This document shows positions 12,013 through 23,281 of a DNA stretch of 64,000 nucleotides, one piece after another. The notes below the pieces were generated by a model. It worked only from the letters and a program-made list of their open reading frames with translations. It did no database searches and was not told where the DNA came from. Source of the stretch: Closterium sp. NIES-65 (taxonomy: Eukaryota; Streptophyta; Zygnematophyceae; Desmidiales; Closteriaceae); NCBI GenBank assembly GCA_948144175.1, contig CANXME010000812.1:1116001-1180000 (forward strand), written 5' to 3'. Made by a program: the position numbers and the translations under genes. The number at the start of each line of letters is the position of its first letter. Within the stretch, counting starts at the first letter, position 1.

Positions 12013-12312
12013 ATGGCTACCCCTAGTGTCCTCGCTTTTGACACTGAGGGTCGGGCCATTGACTTTGACGTCTGGGTAGATGACCTACAGCTTTTCCTAC
12101 AGTGCGATAGGGCAGACGGTCTCTCCCTCTTTGACCTCACCTCTGGTGCCTCTCCTGCCCCTGCTGCTGATGCTGACGCCACTATTCGCTCACAGTGGGC
12201 CACACGCGATGCTGCTGCACGTCTTGCTGTGCGTCGCCACCTACCTACCACCCACAGCTTCTGTACTCAGCTGGGTCTTGTGCCTGCCTTGCCTCACTTG
12301 CTCACCTCTTGA
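12013..12312 (+). CDS. Gag N-terminus fused in frame to Pol C-terminus (99 aa)
   Basis: ATG in good context (CTGTCATGGCT) opens a copia Gag N-terminal segment with a central WVDDLQLFLQ motif. After about residue 81 the sequence jumps to the last 18 residues of Pol (FCTQLGLVPALPHLLTS), ending at the normal TGA. The deletion lies near 12,252 between similar short sequences around CAGCTTCTG. The frame is kept, so the element still has an intact mini-ORF. It is the only place in the window where the Gag N-terminus of this copia family can be seen. Whether it is translated is unknown. Confidence 0.7.
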   Translation: MATPSVLAFDTEGRAIDFDVWVDDLQLFLQCDRADGLSLFDLTSGASPAPAADADATIRSQWATRDAAARLAVRRHLPTTHSFCTQLGLVPALPHLLTS

Positions 12313-12529
12313 CCTTGCTTGTACTGTTACATATATATATATATACATCTGCTCTTGCTTGTCTAGCCTTTTTATATATATGTACTCCTGCTTGTGAACT
12401 GGCCTTGTGGCCTTGAACTTGTGCTCGGAATGTGTGGTGACTTTGTGATCCACCCTGAGCTTGCTTTGCTTTGCTTTGCTTGACTAGTCTTGTGACCCCT
12501 TGTTCTCCCCCACTTTGCGTATGGGGGTG

Positions 12530-12658
12530 TGTCAGAACATTATAGCTTATACTTTTGTGTAGGCTGTAGTGGGGTAGCCCATAAGGGGTACAACTCAATT
12601 AGGGTTAGTACTTGTACCCAACTATTTCATAGTTCATTCATTCTCGTTCAATTTCACA
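12530..12658 (+). repeat. 3' LTR of element B
   Basis: 129 bp, starts TGTCAGAACATTATAGC right after the tract TATGGGGGTG and ends CAATTTCACA just before GGTAC. Confidence 0.88.
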
Positions 12659-15219
12659 GGTACCCCATCCCCCGCGCCGACGAACTGATCGACCAACTGC
12701 GAACAGCACGGGTTTTTTCGAAAATAGATTTACGGGGGGGGGGGGGTTACCATCAGATTAGGGTCGAACCATCGGATTGCGCCAAAACAGCTTTCCGGAC
12801 TAGATACGGGTCATTCGAGTACACCGTGATGCCTTTCGGGCTGACCAACGCATCAGCGACATTTCAGATGACCATGAACGAGGCGTTTAGGCCACTCTAG
12901 ATAAATGCGTGATAGTTTACCTCGACGACATCCTCGTCTACAGTCGCGACAAGCAGGAGCACTTAGCAGATCTGGAAGCAATATTCAAGATTTTAGACGA
13001 GCACCGGCTACTAACGAAGGGTTCCAAGTGCGAGTCATTTCATGCCTGGTTAGAGTTTTTGGGACACGTTATTTCGGAGGCTGGGGTCGAAATTGACCCA
13101 AAGAAGTTAGACACGGTAAAAGTCTGGCACCCCCTGACGAATATCACAGAACTACAGAGTTTTTTGGGGTTCGTAAATTACGTCCGTCGGTTCGTCTCCG
13201 ACATGGCACGATTAACAGTGCCGCTGTCGGACTTGTTACGGAAGGGGGTCGCTTTTACGTGGGGGGAGAAAGAGCATGCTGCCTTCTCTGCCCTGAAAAC
13301 TGTTCTCTGTTCACCGCCCGTCCTGCGCATCGCTGACCCACACTGCCCATTCGAAGTAGTTACTGACGCCAGCGACATTGCCATCGGAGCCGTACTGCTA
13401 CAGGACTTCGGCAACGGCCTTCAGCCCATCGCATACGAGTCACTAAAACTACATCCGCCCGAGAAAAATTACCCAATACACCACCGCGAAACGCTTGCAA
13501 TCGTGCACGCGTTCAAAGTGTGGCGCTGTTACTTGACCGGCGCAGACGTGACAGTACGGACAGACCATAAATCACTACAGTACCTGCGTGCACAGCCACA
13601 CCTTAACCCACGACAGATTCGTTGGCTCGACTTTCTCGAGTCAAACTTTCACTACACGGTCACCTACAAAAAGGGAGCCTCGAACATCGCCGACGCGCTG
13701 ACCCACCCCACTGCCCAGATCCACGCAATACTACTCGCCCAGACCAGCCCCCTACTGACAGGCCTATTAACCCACGGGTACCAAACGGATCCATTCTTCA
13801 CAGGAGGAAATTCGCAGCAGTTCGCAGCAGCAAGAGGGGTCTATTACGTAAAAGCCGGGACCGACCGCATCTGGGTACCTGGGTATACACTACTACGAGA
13901 ATTACTGCTACAGGAGGCACACGACAGAGTTACCCCGGGGCATTTCGGGGTAGAGAAAACACGGCAGCAGCTGCAGCGGTATTATTACTGGCCCGAAATG
14001 TTGACCGACGTACAACGACACGTGGCATCGTGTCCCACTTGCCAGCTCATGAAATCATCACGGCAGCGGCCGGCAGGACAGTTGCAGTCGATACCACCCC
14101 CAGAGCATGCTTGGCAGCAGGTGACGATGGACTTCGTCACGAGGTTACCGGCCGGGGCGAGTGGGAACGACGCGATCCTGGTCGTCGTCGATCGACTGAC
14201 GAAAATGGCACACTTCGCAGCCTGCAAAAAATCAATCACAGCCGAAGAAACAGCACGCCTCTTCATCTCCACCGTCGTTCGACTGCACGGGATACCAGCA
14301 GCGATAATCAGCGACCGCGACACGAAATCCACCAGCAAATTCTGGCGGAACCTGTGGCAGCAGTTCGGCATGCAACCACAGTTCAGTTCTTCGTACCACC
14401 CCGAAACTGACGGACAGACAGAACGGACAAACCAGACTATGGAGCAACTCATCCGAGCCACGTGCGACAACCCAACCACCTGGGAACAACAGCTGCCACT
14501 CATTGAATTCGCATACAACAACTCACCGTCCGCCACGACCCAACAGTCACCGTTTTACCTGAACTACAGACAAGACCCGACAATACCCATGACCCCGAAT
14601 CCCGACAACCCTGTGCCAAAAGCACAACAGTTCGCCGAAATATTACAAGCGGCACGGACCCGGGCAGCAGACGCAATAAAAAAATCGAACGTCATCGCTA
14701 AACCCAACGCCGACCGCCACCGCAGACCTGTCACTTACCAGCCCAATGACCTAGTTTTACTTGACACCCGGAACCTCCGCCTGCCCATCACCCCAAAACT
14801 CCGCCCCCGATACTGTGGACCATTTCGCATCAGCCACATGATCACACCCGTCACCGCCCACCTCCTTCTCCCCGCTGACTGGTACGTCAGCCCCTCATTC
14901 CACGTCAGCCTGCTTCGCCCCTACGTCCAGTCCACAAGCCAACTCCCACGTAATCGCCCTGCCAGCATGACACGACCGCCAACTGAACCGATCATCACCC
15001 CCGAGAAGATTCTGAGTCACAGAGTTCGCGACCCTCGAGGAGCCCGAAGGATCGAGTTCCTGATCCGCTGGAAAGACCGTACACCCACCGAAGACAACTG
15101 GGTTCCCCTAGACAGAATCAAAAACCACCCCGTCCTCACCGAGTATCTGCGCAGCCCAAACTTCAGGGATGTACACGCACTTGCGTAAGGAGGACCTCCT
15201 TAGGGGGGGGGGGGGGTAG

Positions 15220-15561
15220 TGTAAGGAAAATTCCTTTTCCTTACTTCGCGTCCCTGCTCAGCGCGTACACCACTGTAGCACCACAGTCAGCACCGTTACC
15301 ACTCGCAACTCTTGCATCGACGATCCTCCCACCACCTTCGCACGTCGCACCCCGACCTCACGGCTCGGCGAGTAACACGCGCTCCGGGCCTCCGCTTCGA
15401 CACTTTTCCCAACCTCAGTCCCAGGCCCGTCGCGCGACAACCACAGCCCATTACCGTTACCACTGTAGTTTTGCTATATATTATTCGCTCATGCCTTCGC
15501 TCATTGTATTCTTGCCTCAACAGTGCAATTCTCGTTCGTTCACTCAATTGCACTCGTAACA
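15220..15561 (+). repeat. 3' LTR of the chromovirus
   Basis: Starts TGTAAGGAAAATTCC just after a G-run and ends CTCGTAACA, giving 342 bp with TG...CA ends. The 5' partner is outside the window, so the right boundary rests on the terminal dinucleotides only. Confidence 0.65.
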
Positions 15562-16482
15562 GAACCGCTCCCGTGAGAAAGTATAGGCGCCTAGTGCGCT
15601 CACTTTGACCGTCGGCATCTAGAGTCGGCGCCTAATAGGGCGCTGGCGCCTTGTAGGACGCTGTCGCTTAGGCTGTTGGCGCCTAGCGTGCCGTGGCGCT
15701 GGCGCTGCTGTCGAGGGCGCCTAAGGCGCTGGCGCCGTGGGCTAGCGCCGTTGGTGCTAGCGCCGTTTGGCGCGGACGCGTAAGGCGGTGGCGCTGCTTT
15801 TGCTGGCGCCTAAGGCGCTCACGCCGTTGGCGTTGGCGCGGGCGCCTTAGGTGCTGGCGAAGTCGGGCGCTGGCGCTGTTTGGAGCTGGCGCCATTGGCG
15901 CCGGTGCCTAAGGCGCTGGCGTGGCCGCTTGCGCGGGCGCCGCGTTGGCGCGGTTGGGTGCTGGCTCCGTTGTCGCTGGAGCGAGCACCTTAGACATTGG
16001 CGCAGTTGGGCGCTGGCGCCGTTTGGTGCTGGCGCGTAATGCGCTGGCGTCTATTGCCGCTGCCGCTTGCCGTTGGCGCAGGCAGCGAAGGTATGGCGCA
16101 GTTGGGCGCTAGCGCGTGCGTTTAAGGCGATACGCAATTGCAATCGCCTGATGGCGCCTAAGGCGCGCAGTGGGCGTTGGCGCCTAAGGCGCGCAGTGGG
16201 TGTTGGCGCCTAAGCGCTAAACGTAAGGCTTTGACCTAAGGTGACAGCCCCTACGCTCGCGCTTTATGCCCCTGGACCCTAAGCCAATGATGCCTAGGGC
16301 GTTAGCGCCATGAGCATGCGCATGGGCCCTGTTATCTAGCGCCACGAGGCACGCGCACGCCGCACGCACTAGTGTGAAACGCAAAGTCTGTATGTGCACA
16401 GGCGCATCGTTTGCTAATGCTAGTCGCTCTAATTCAACACCTCCCTTCCTCCGCTTGTTCTCTCCACTCAGACTCTCCAGGA
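15562..16482. repeat. GC-rich degenerate repeat block and short flank
   Basis: From about 15,590 to 16,215 the sequence is built from GGCGCCTAAGGCGCTGGCGC-like units rich in the palindrome GGCGCC, on either strand. Open frames there are low complexity. From 16,216 to 16,482 I see no gene. The following copia inserted after CAGGA at 16,478-16,482. Confidence 0.7.
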
Positions 16483-16618
16483 TGTGAAAGAAACTAGAAC
16501 GAAAAATGAATGAACTAGGAATGAAGTGAGTACATATAGGAAACCCTGATTGGGTTGTACCCCCTATGGGATACCCCACTATAGCCTACACAAATATATA
16601 AGCTATAATGTTCTCACA
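16483..16618 (-). repeat. 3' LTR of minus-strand copia
   Basis: 136 bp; on the minus strand it begins TGTGAGAACATTATAGC and ends TTTCTTTCACA. Confidence 0.92.
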
Positions 16619-16831
16619 CACCCCCATAGGCAAAGTGGGGGAGAACAAGGGGTCACAAGACCAGTCAAGCAAAGCAAAGCAAAGCTCAGGGTGGATCACA
16701 ATGTCACCACACATTCCGAGCACAAGTTCAAAGGCCACAAGGCCAGTTCACATGCAAGATCACATATATATATATACAAGAGGCTAAGCAAGCAAGAGCA
16801 AGAGTATATATATGTGACAGTACAAGCAAGG

Positions 16832-19800
16832 TCAAGAAGTGAGCAAGTGAGGCAAGACAGGCACAAGACCCAGCTGAGTGCAGAAGCGCTGATGATCACA
16901 AGGCGCAAGTGCCTTGGTGAAGACATCAGCAGTGTTGGCCTCAGAGGCCACGTACGCAAGCCGCAGCTGTCCACGCTGCTGTAGCTCACGAGCAAGAAAG
17001 TAGCGGAGAGCAATGTGCTTTGTTCTGTGCTCCAGTCGCTGCTCTCGACACAAGGCCAGCATGGCCTTGTTGTCTACGTACAGGACTGGAGGAGAACGAG
17101 GCGGCTCTCCAAGGTCGGTCAGCAGGTAGGTGAGCCAGGGAAGCTCCTGGGCAGCCATAGCCCCGGCGTAGATCTCAGCCTCACAACTGGAGCCGAGAAC
17201 AGAAGACGAGCGGGTAGCCCGCCACGAAACAGAGCCGGAACGAAGACTGAAAGTGTAACCCTGTGACGACCGCTGCGTAGCCTGGTCGTCAGCCCAAGAG
17301 GCGTCCGCGTGCCCAGTAAGGACCACTGGACTCCGCCCTCCAAGCACTAGCCCCATGCCCGACGTACTGCACAAGTAGCGCAACGACCTCTTCGCTGCAG
17401 CCATGTGCTCTGGTCGGTGTCTCCCAGGAGCAACATAGCGTGCGAGAATGCTAAGAGGGTATGCAAGGTCAGGTCGTGTGCAGGTCATCAGGTACATGAG
17501 GCAGCCAACAAGCTCTGGATACGGGCCACTCGACTCTACGGACTCATCCGAAGGCAGAGCTGAGAGCGAGTGGCGAGTAGGCAGAGGAGTGGCCTGAGGC
17601 GAGGAGTACGTGAAGCCGAAGCGTTGAAGGACCTGCTGCACCATGTGTGACTGAGTCAGGGTAATGGTGCGGCGTGCTCTGTCCCGGGTGATCTGCAAGC
17701 CAAGGTAGCTGCGCAGTTCACCCAGGTCAGTGCACGTGTGTCTCTTCTGCAGCTCGGACTTCACGTAGGCGAGTCCAGCAGTGTCAGCTGTGGCAAAGAC
17801 CAAGTCGTCGACGTACACGAGGATGTAGAACGGCGGCAGAGAGGTGTCGGTGCGCAGAAACAGCGACGGGTCGGCAGTAGAAGGAGCAAACCCAAGTGCC
17901 GCCAGTGTAGTCCTCAGTGTGTCGTGCCACTCACGTGGCGCCTGGCGGAGACCGTAGACTGGACGCCGGAGACTCCACTGGGTACCAGGAGGGAACGACC
18001 CAGTGAAGCCAGGTGGGCGGCGCAGCCAGATCTCCTCGTGCAGGCTGCCCTGCAAGAAAGCAGTGCTGAAGTCGAGAGAGTGCAGCTCGTAGTCACGGTG
18101 AGCAGCAACGTGCAGCAGTACCCGAAGAGTGGTCATCTTCGGGGTAGGGGAGAAGGTCTGAAAGTAGTTAACTCCCTGCCGCTGACTGAAGCCACGAGCC
18201 ACGTAACGCGCCTTGAAGACAGGCGGAGAACCCGGCGGCCGCTTCACCCTGAAGATCCACATGCCACTGACGATGTTCGCCCCAGGAGGGGGGACAACGT
18301 CAACGTAGGTGCCTGTGGACTTCCAGGAAGCCATCTCTGCATCCATAGCTGCCTGCCACTGAGAGGAGTAGGGACCCTCTATCGCCTCCGCGTAAGAGCG
18401 CGGAGTCGGGATGTCAAGTGCATCCGGGTCTCCCTCAGGGGTAAGCAGTACGGACACGAGATGAGGTGAAGCAGCGGCCAGACACTGGAACTCCTCCTGC
18501 CTGTCCTCAAGGACGTCCGTGCCAAGGGCACACTCACCCCCGACGGACGGAGGACAGACAGACTCAGACTCAGCGACAAGACTCGCAGCGTAATCTAGGC
18601 GACAGCGAGCAGCAAAGTCGACGAGCTCAGTAACAATGGCAGACGCAGCAGTAGACTCGAAAGAAGGGTCAGTGACGGCAGTAGCAAGGAGATGTGTGAC
18701 AGTAGGACTGGCAGCACGAAGAGAGTCCGACTCCGGGTCGGCAAGAGCAGGAAGAGAGGACGCAGGAGGAGAAGGCAAAGGGGCACGCAGAGGAGCAGTG
18801 GACGGACGCAGAGACATCCGGTGCATGCCAGGGACAGGAGGAGGACGCTGACGCGAACCGCGACCACTAGCGCGCGTAGCACGAACAGGCGACGCAGGAC
18901 GAGACGCAGGCTCACGACGCTCAGTAAGACCTCCAGTAGGACCAGCGTAGGGAGAAGGAGCAGGCAAAGGGGAGGCAGGCTGTAGCTGTGACTGTGACTG
19001 GACAGGCTGTAGACCCTCTAAGGGAGGAGGAGAAGGACCAGTAGAAGGTGTAAGACCAAGAACCTGCTGCAGGAGTGGAACGAAGTACGGTCGAGGCCGC
19101 GTGGCGACGCCAGAAACAGCAGGGACAGCACCAGGACCCCCAGCAGGAGTACCCACTCCAGTAGCACCTCCAGTAGCTCCAACACCTCCAGCAGCACCTC
19201 CACCAGCTCCAGAACCCCTAGCAGCACCTCCAGCACCTCCAGAACTTCCAGCAGCACCAGGAGCTCCCCCAGCAGGACCGCCAGTGGTAGTCTCAGCGCC
19301 AACACCCTCAGCAGCACCAGCTCCAGTCGAACCTGCAGGCCCAGCAGCTCCAGTACTCCCAGGACGAGCACCTCCGGGACCCGCGACAGCAGCACCCTCA
19401 GTAGCCGACGAACCTCCAGCACCAGCAGCACGGCTCCAGCGCCGGGCAAACCACTCGCGCAGCTCCTATGGAGAGAGTGGCTCCCGGCGAGACGAAGCAC
19501 CCGGAGAACCTCCAGGCGGAGCACCTCCAGGCACAGCACCCCCAGGTCCAGCACCCCCAGGCAAAGCACCCCCAGGCTCAGCACCCCCAAGCTCAGCACC
19601 CCCAGGGCCAGCATCCCTAAGCCCAGCACCCCCAGGCGTAGCACCCCCAGGCTCAGCACCCCTAGGCTCAGCACCCCTAGGCTCAGCACCCCCAGTAGCC
19701 GAAGAACCTCCAGCACCAGCAGCACGGCTCCAGCTCCGGGCAAACCACTCGCGCAGTTCCTGTGGAGAGAGTGGCTCCCTGCGAGACGAAGCACCCGGAG

Positions 19801-21985
19801 AACCTCCAGGCGGAGCACCTCCAAGCTCAGCACCCCCAGGCCCGGCACCCCCAGGCAAAGCACCCCCAGGCGTAGCACCCCCAGGCTCAGCACCCCCAGG
19901 CTCAGTACCCCCAGGCTCAGCACCCTCAGCAGCACCAGAGTCACCAGTGACCTCGACAGGCTCGACTGCGTCTACCTGGGACACACCTGAAGGGGCAGGA
20001 CCCTGAGGGGGGAGGGGGTCTACCTGGGGGGGACCTGGTACAAGGAAGAGCGGGGGCGGGGGGAGGGACGGAGTGCGGTAGGGGAAGAGGCGGTAGTAGG
20101 GGACCGACTCGTCAAACGTGACGTCCTGGGAGGACAGAACACGGCGAGAGGTGGGGTGGTAGAACTGCCACCCAGGCGCGTCAGTGGGGAACCCCAGGAA
20201 GACACAAGGAGCAGCACGAGGGGACAGTTTGTCCGCAGACAAGTCGCGGACAAACGCCCGAGATCCCCAGACCCGGAACGCCGACGCATTGCCAACCTTC
20301 CCCGTCCACAGCAAGGCTGGGGAGGTCTCCGGCCTGGAGACCCTGGGGTGAAGGTTGATCTGATGCGCCGCGTACCTCACCGCAAACGGCCACAGAAAAT
20401 GGGGGGCAGCCGCATGCATCATAGACGTACGAGCGACGTCCATGACCATGCCAATGCGGCGCTCAGCAATCCCATTTTGCTGCGGAGAGTCCGGAAGCGT
20501 GAAGGTCTGACGGATGCCCCGTGCGCGACAATAGGCTCTCAGAAGGCCAGAGGAAAACTCTCCGCCTCTGTCTGAGTGTAGACGCAGAACAGGAAAGTCC
20601 GAGCCAAATCTCTGCCTGAGCTGGAGACGAGCTGCGCGGATCCAGTCGATCAGCACCTCAGTGACATCATCCTTGCTGCGCAAGGGGAAGACTGCGGTGT
20701 AACGCGAGTAGTCGTCAACAACTAGCAGGAAGTAGCGCTCGTGACCCTGTCCACGAACGCGGGCTGGGCCCCACACGTCCATGTGAATCGTCTGCAACGG
20801 GGCCTCTGTCGGAGGAAACTGGGAGCAGTGAGGGGCAGCACGCTGGCGCCCCTCGACACAGGGGACACAGGTAGGGCCAGGGCCCTGAGGAAGGGGAGGG
20901 AGGGACCGGGGGAGACCAGAAACAAGAAGACGAGAGGCCATGCCTCTAAGCCGAAGCAGAGAGGGGTGACCAAGGCGGTGGTGCCAGAGGAGAGTCTCGT
21001 GAGACAGGACACGACACGAACAGGGGGCAGACTCAGGACCAGACCTGGACGCTGCAGCAAACACCTGACCCGACGCAGCTACCCTACCAGACTCAGTAAC
21101 TGGAGGAGACGCAGTGGTCAGTGTGTACAGGCTCGACCCCGGCCGACGAGTAAACGTGGCCAGGTGTCGGCCTGTCCGAGCGTCTGTGCAGTGGGTCACC
21201 CGCTGACTCGCAGGAGTGAACTGGTGAACCCCCGCATCCTGCAGGTCAGCACCACTCACCAAGTTCGTAGAGAACGAGGGGAGGTAAAGACCAGACAGGG
21301 TGCCAGAGGGGGCCGCCGGACACGGGAGGACAGTGGAGAAGTGAGCAAGGACAGGGCCCCCAGAGGGGTCTGCCAGAGAGACTGCAACTGGCCGACCAAG
21401 CGGCGTGAGTGTGGTGCGGTCTCGAAAGAAGGAGCGGGAAGCCCCCGAGTCAAGGGTGAAGGTGTGAGAGGCCGGAGCCGACGCGGTACCTGAGAGAGCA
21501 GACTCACCCGCACCTGAGGAAGCAGACTCACTAGCACCTAGAGCAGCAGCCGCACCTGTACCTGGAGCAAGAGACACACTAGCACCCAGAGCAGCAGCCG
21601 CACCAGCAGCTAGAGCAGCAGGCTCTATACCCGGGTCAGGCGGTACGCACAGGTGACCGGCACGGTCAGCACTAGTAGGCAATGCATACATGGCAGTGAG
21701 AATAGCATCATAGTCAAGAGCAAATATATCTACCCTCTGCCTAAGCAACTCCACCCAGTCGGGGAGCTCAGCCTCGTCGCCAAACACGGTACGCCAGGCG
21801 TCGTTCAGACGGGCGAAGCAGCGGGACGGTGTATGACTAGGCGTCCCACAAGGCTGACCAGTCCGAGCACCAGTGCGAATCACGTAAGAGCAGCGAACAG
21901 AACTGAGAGACCCTCTACTCTGAGCGTACCACTCACGAAGCTGCTGGGGCGTGAGAGACGCGCGTGGGCGTCGCTGGAGCTGCAT
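16832..21985 (-). pseudogene. Copia Gag C-terminus-Pol polyprotein with one nonsense codon
   Basis: From 21,985 downward: a box LTPQQLREWYAQ, then an unusual Cys/His motif (C32, C46, H51, C56), protease (LDSGASRSFF), GAG-pre-integrase, integrase (MDVWGP, HSDRGGE, NGIAERR), a GAEPG-rich linker with an internal duplication, RT (LDFSTAFLQG, YVDDLVF) and RNase H (HADASWADD, EAEIYAGA, NTADVFTKA), ending at TGA 16,832-16,834. The only break is TAG at 19,466-19,468, where a duplicated copy nearby reads CAG; both sides are in one frame (943 codons between the first ATG and the next). The rest looks well preserved, consistent with about 98% LTR identity. The start is uncertain because the frame is open further upstream. 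Confidence 0.9.
19430..19940 (-). repeat. Duplicated integrase-RT linker in copia
   Basis: A segment of about 270-300 bp containing SSRREPLSPQELREWFAR, a short Ala/Gly stretch and GAEPG repeats occurs twice in tandem. The premature TAG sits in the second copy (SRREPLSP-stop), in place of the Gln codon of the first copy. Confidence 0.8.
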
Positions 21986-22059
21986 CTGGCCGCCGCCAGT
22001 AGAAGCAGGAGCAGGAGTAGCAGCAGTAAGGAAGGCAGGGGCTCACCAGTGGTGGGAAG

Positions 22060-22900
22060 AGCAGGCTCGACGACTCGGCGACTCGCAACTCGGCGGCACG
22101 GCGGCACTGCAGTAACTGCGGCTCGGCGGCTCGGGCGACCCGGGCGGCTCGGCTGCTCGGGCGACTCGGGCGGCTCGGCGGCTCGGCGGCTCGGGTGGCT
22201 CGGGCGGCTCGGCCGGCTTGGGCAGCTCGAGCGGCTCGGCTGCTCTGCGGCTCGGCTGCTGGGCTGCTCAGCGGCTCGGCTACGGCTCGGCTGCTGGGCT
22301 GCTCGGCGGCTCGGTGGGGGGGGCGGCTCGGCAATGCAGCAGGCGACGGGCCGGGGCAGCTGCGCGGGGCCGGAACGGGCGGTGCATGGGCGGTGTTGGG
22401 CCGGGACGTGCGGTGCACGTGCGGCGTGGGGCCGGGACGGCGGCGCGCTGCCGGAACGGGTGGCGCACGGGCGGCGTGGGGCCAGGACGGGCGGCGCACG
22501 GGCGAAGTGGGGGCCGGGACGACGGCGCGGGGCCGGGACGGGCGGCGCACGGGCGGCGTGGGGCCGGGACGGGCGGCTCACGGGGGTCGACGGGCTGGAG
22601 CAGCGGCGCGCGGTCGGGACGGGCGGCGCGCGGGCGGCTAAGGGCCGGGACGGGCGGCGCGCGGGCGGCTAGGGGCCAGGACGGGCGGCGCGCGGGCGGC
22701 TAGGGGCTAGGACGGGCGGCGCGCGGGCGTCTAAGGGCCGGGACGGGCGGCGCGCGGGCGTCTAAGGGCCGGGACAGGCGGCGCGCGGGCTTCTAAGGGC
22801 CGGGACGGGCGGCGCACGTACGGTTAGGGGCCGGGACGGGCGGCGCGCGGGCGGCTAGGGGCCGGGGCGGGCGGCGCGCCAGAAAAGAAAGAGGCCGCGC
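22060..22900 (-). repeat. GC-rich leader of minus-strand copia
   Basis: Tandem GGCCGGGACGGGCGGCGC-type units (about 22,340-22,870 on the plus strand) follow CGGCTCGG-type repeats (22,080-22,320). It occupies the place where Gag should start. No frame encodes a recognisable Gag. Confidence 0.75.
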
Positions 22901-23030
22901 GCCCCGAGGCGCGCGCCAAAGTGCAAATCGCCGCGCGCCTACGCGTCGCACGCCACGGGGCGTGCGACAGAGCATGTAGCAGCGGAAGCAGTAGTACCCA
23001 CAGGCCGAGAGCGTAACCGCTCTGAAACCA

Positions 23031-23166
23031 TGTGAAAGAAACTAGAACGAGAAATGAATGAACTAGGAATGAAGTGAGTACATATAGGAAACCCTGATTG
23101 GGTTGTACCCCCTATGGGATACCCCACTAAAGCCTACACAAATATATAAGCTATAATGTTCTGACA
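23031..23166 (-). repeat. 5' LTR of minus-strand copia
   Basis: 136 bp, three mismatches to the partner LTR; followed by CAGGA. Confidence 0.92.
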
Positions 23167-23281
23167 CAGGAGTCCCAGCTGAGTGTGCTCCAACAACAAT
23201 GACAACCTTGGGTGTGAGCATCGTTTTATGAGCAACAACATCGTAGAGTGAGAGAAATAAGGGGAGAAGGAGAGGAGGGAC

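Larger units (their letters stand above)
10847..12658 (+). mobile_element. Internally deleted copia element B
   Basis: The LTRs are 128 bp (10,847-10,974) and 129 bp (12,530-12,658), differing at about four bases and one indel. Between them are a degenerate primer-binding site TGGTATAGAGCA (10,975), a GC-rich leader, a short gag-pol fusion frame (12,013-12,312) and a polypurine-like tract ending TATGGGGGTG. Almost all of gag-pol has been deleted. It is flanked by GGTAC on both sides. Confidence 0.88.
7716..15188 (+). pseudogene. Chromovirus Pol (PR-RT-RH-INT-chromodomain), interrupted
   Basis: The protease motif is FIDGGASHSLV (about 7963-7995). A TGA at 8013 and another at 8646 look like CGA-to-TGA changes. 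RT starts before 8762 and resumes at 12,664 in the phase that the insertions removed. A missing base near 12,892 shifts the frame just before VYLDDILVYS (12,915 on). RNase H (VTDASDIAIGAVL), the zinc-binding HHCC region (GHFGVEK ... CPTCQLM) and the integrase catalytic core (MDFVTR, ISDRD, TERTNQTMEQ) follow. A chromodomain (EFLIRWKDRTPTEDNWVP, about 15,050-15,110) precedes the TAA at 15,186. A run of 13 G at 12,734-12,746 adds Gly codons to the conserved RT motif before YHQIR. Confidence 0.88.
7210..15561 (+). mobile_element. Ty3/gypsy chromovirus, decayed and split by nested insertions
   Basis: Gag with a CCHC knuckle, protease, RT, RNase H, an H2C2 integrase and a C-terminal chromodomain are present in gypsy order. 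Copia at 7209 cuts off the 5' part of gag and the 5' LTR. Two further elements (8763-10,841 and 10,847-12,658) interrupt RT. A G-rich tract (15,203-15,216) and a 342-bp LTR close it at 15,561. It carries at least two internal TGA codons and one single-base deletion, so it is inactive. Confidence 0.9.
16483..23166 (-). mobile_element. Complete Ty1/copia retrotransposon, minus strand
   Basis: Two 136-bp LTRs (16,483-16,618 and 23,031-23,166; three differences) are flanked by a perfect 5-bp duplication CAGGA (16,478-16,482 and 23,167-23,171). The primer-binding site reads TGGTTTCAGAGC on the minus strand just inside 23,030. The 3' tract is CACTTTGCCTATGGGGGTG. Pol is complete apart from one TAG codon. 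The Gag N-terminus seen in element B is absent, replaced by a GC-rich leader, so this copy probably depends on another element for capsid. Confidence 0.95.

Noticed and set aside
19466-19468. TAG in place of CAG (Gln) in both copia copies, suggesting a Gln-reassigned stop as in some ulvophyte algae
   Set aside because: The chromovirus breaks are TGA from CGA, all fit ordinary C-to-T decay, and the phase-consistent host gene models contain no in-frame TAG or TAA before their ends.
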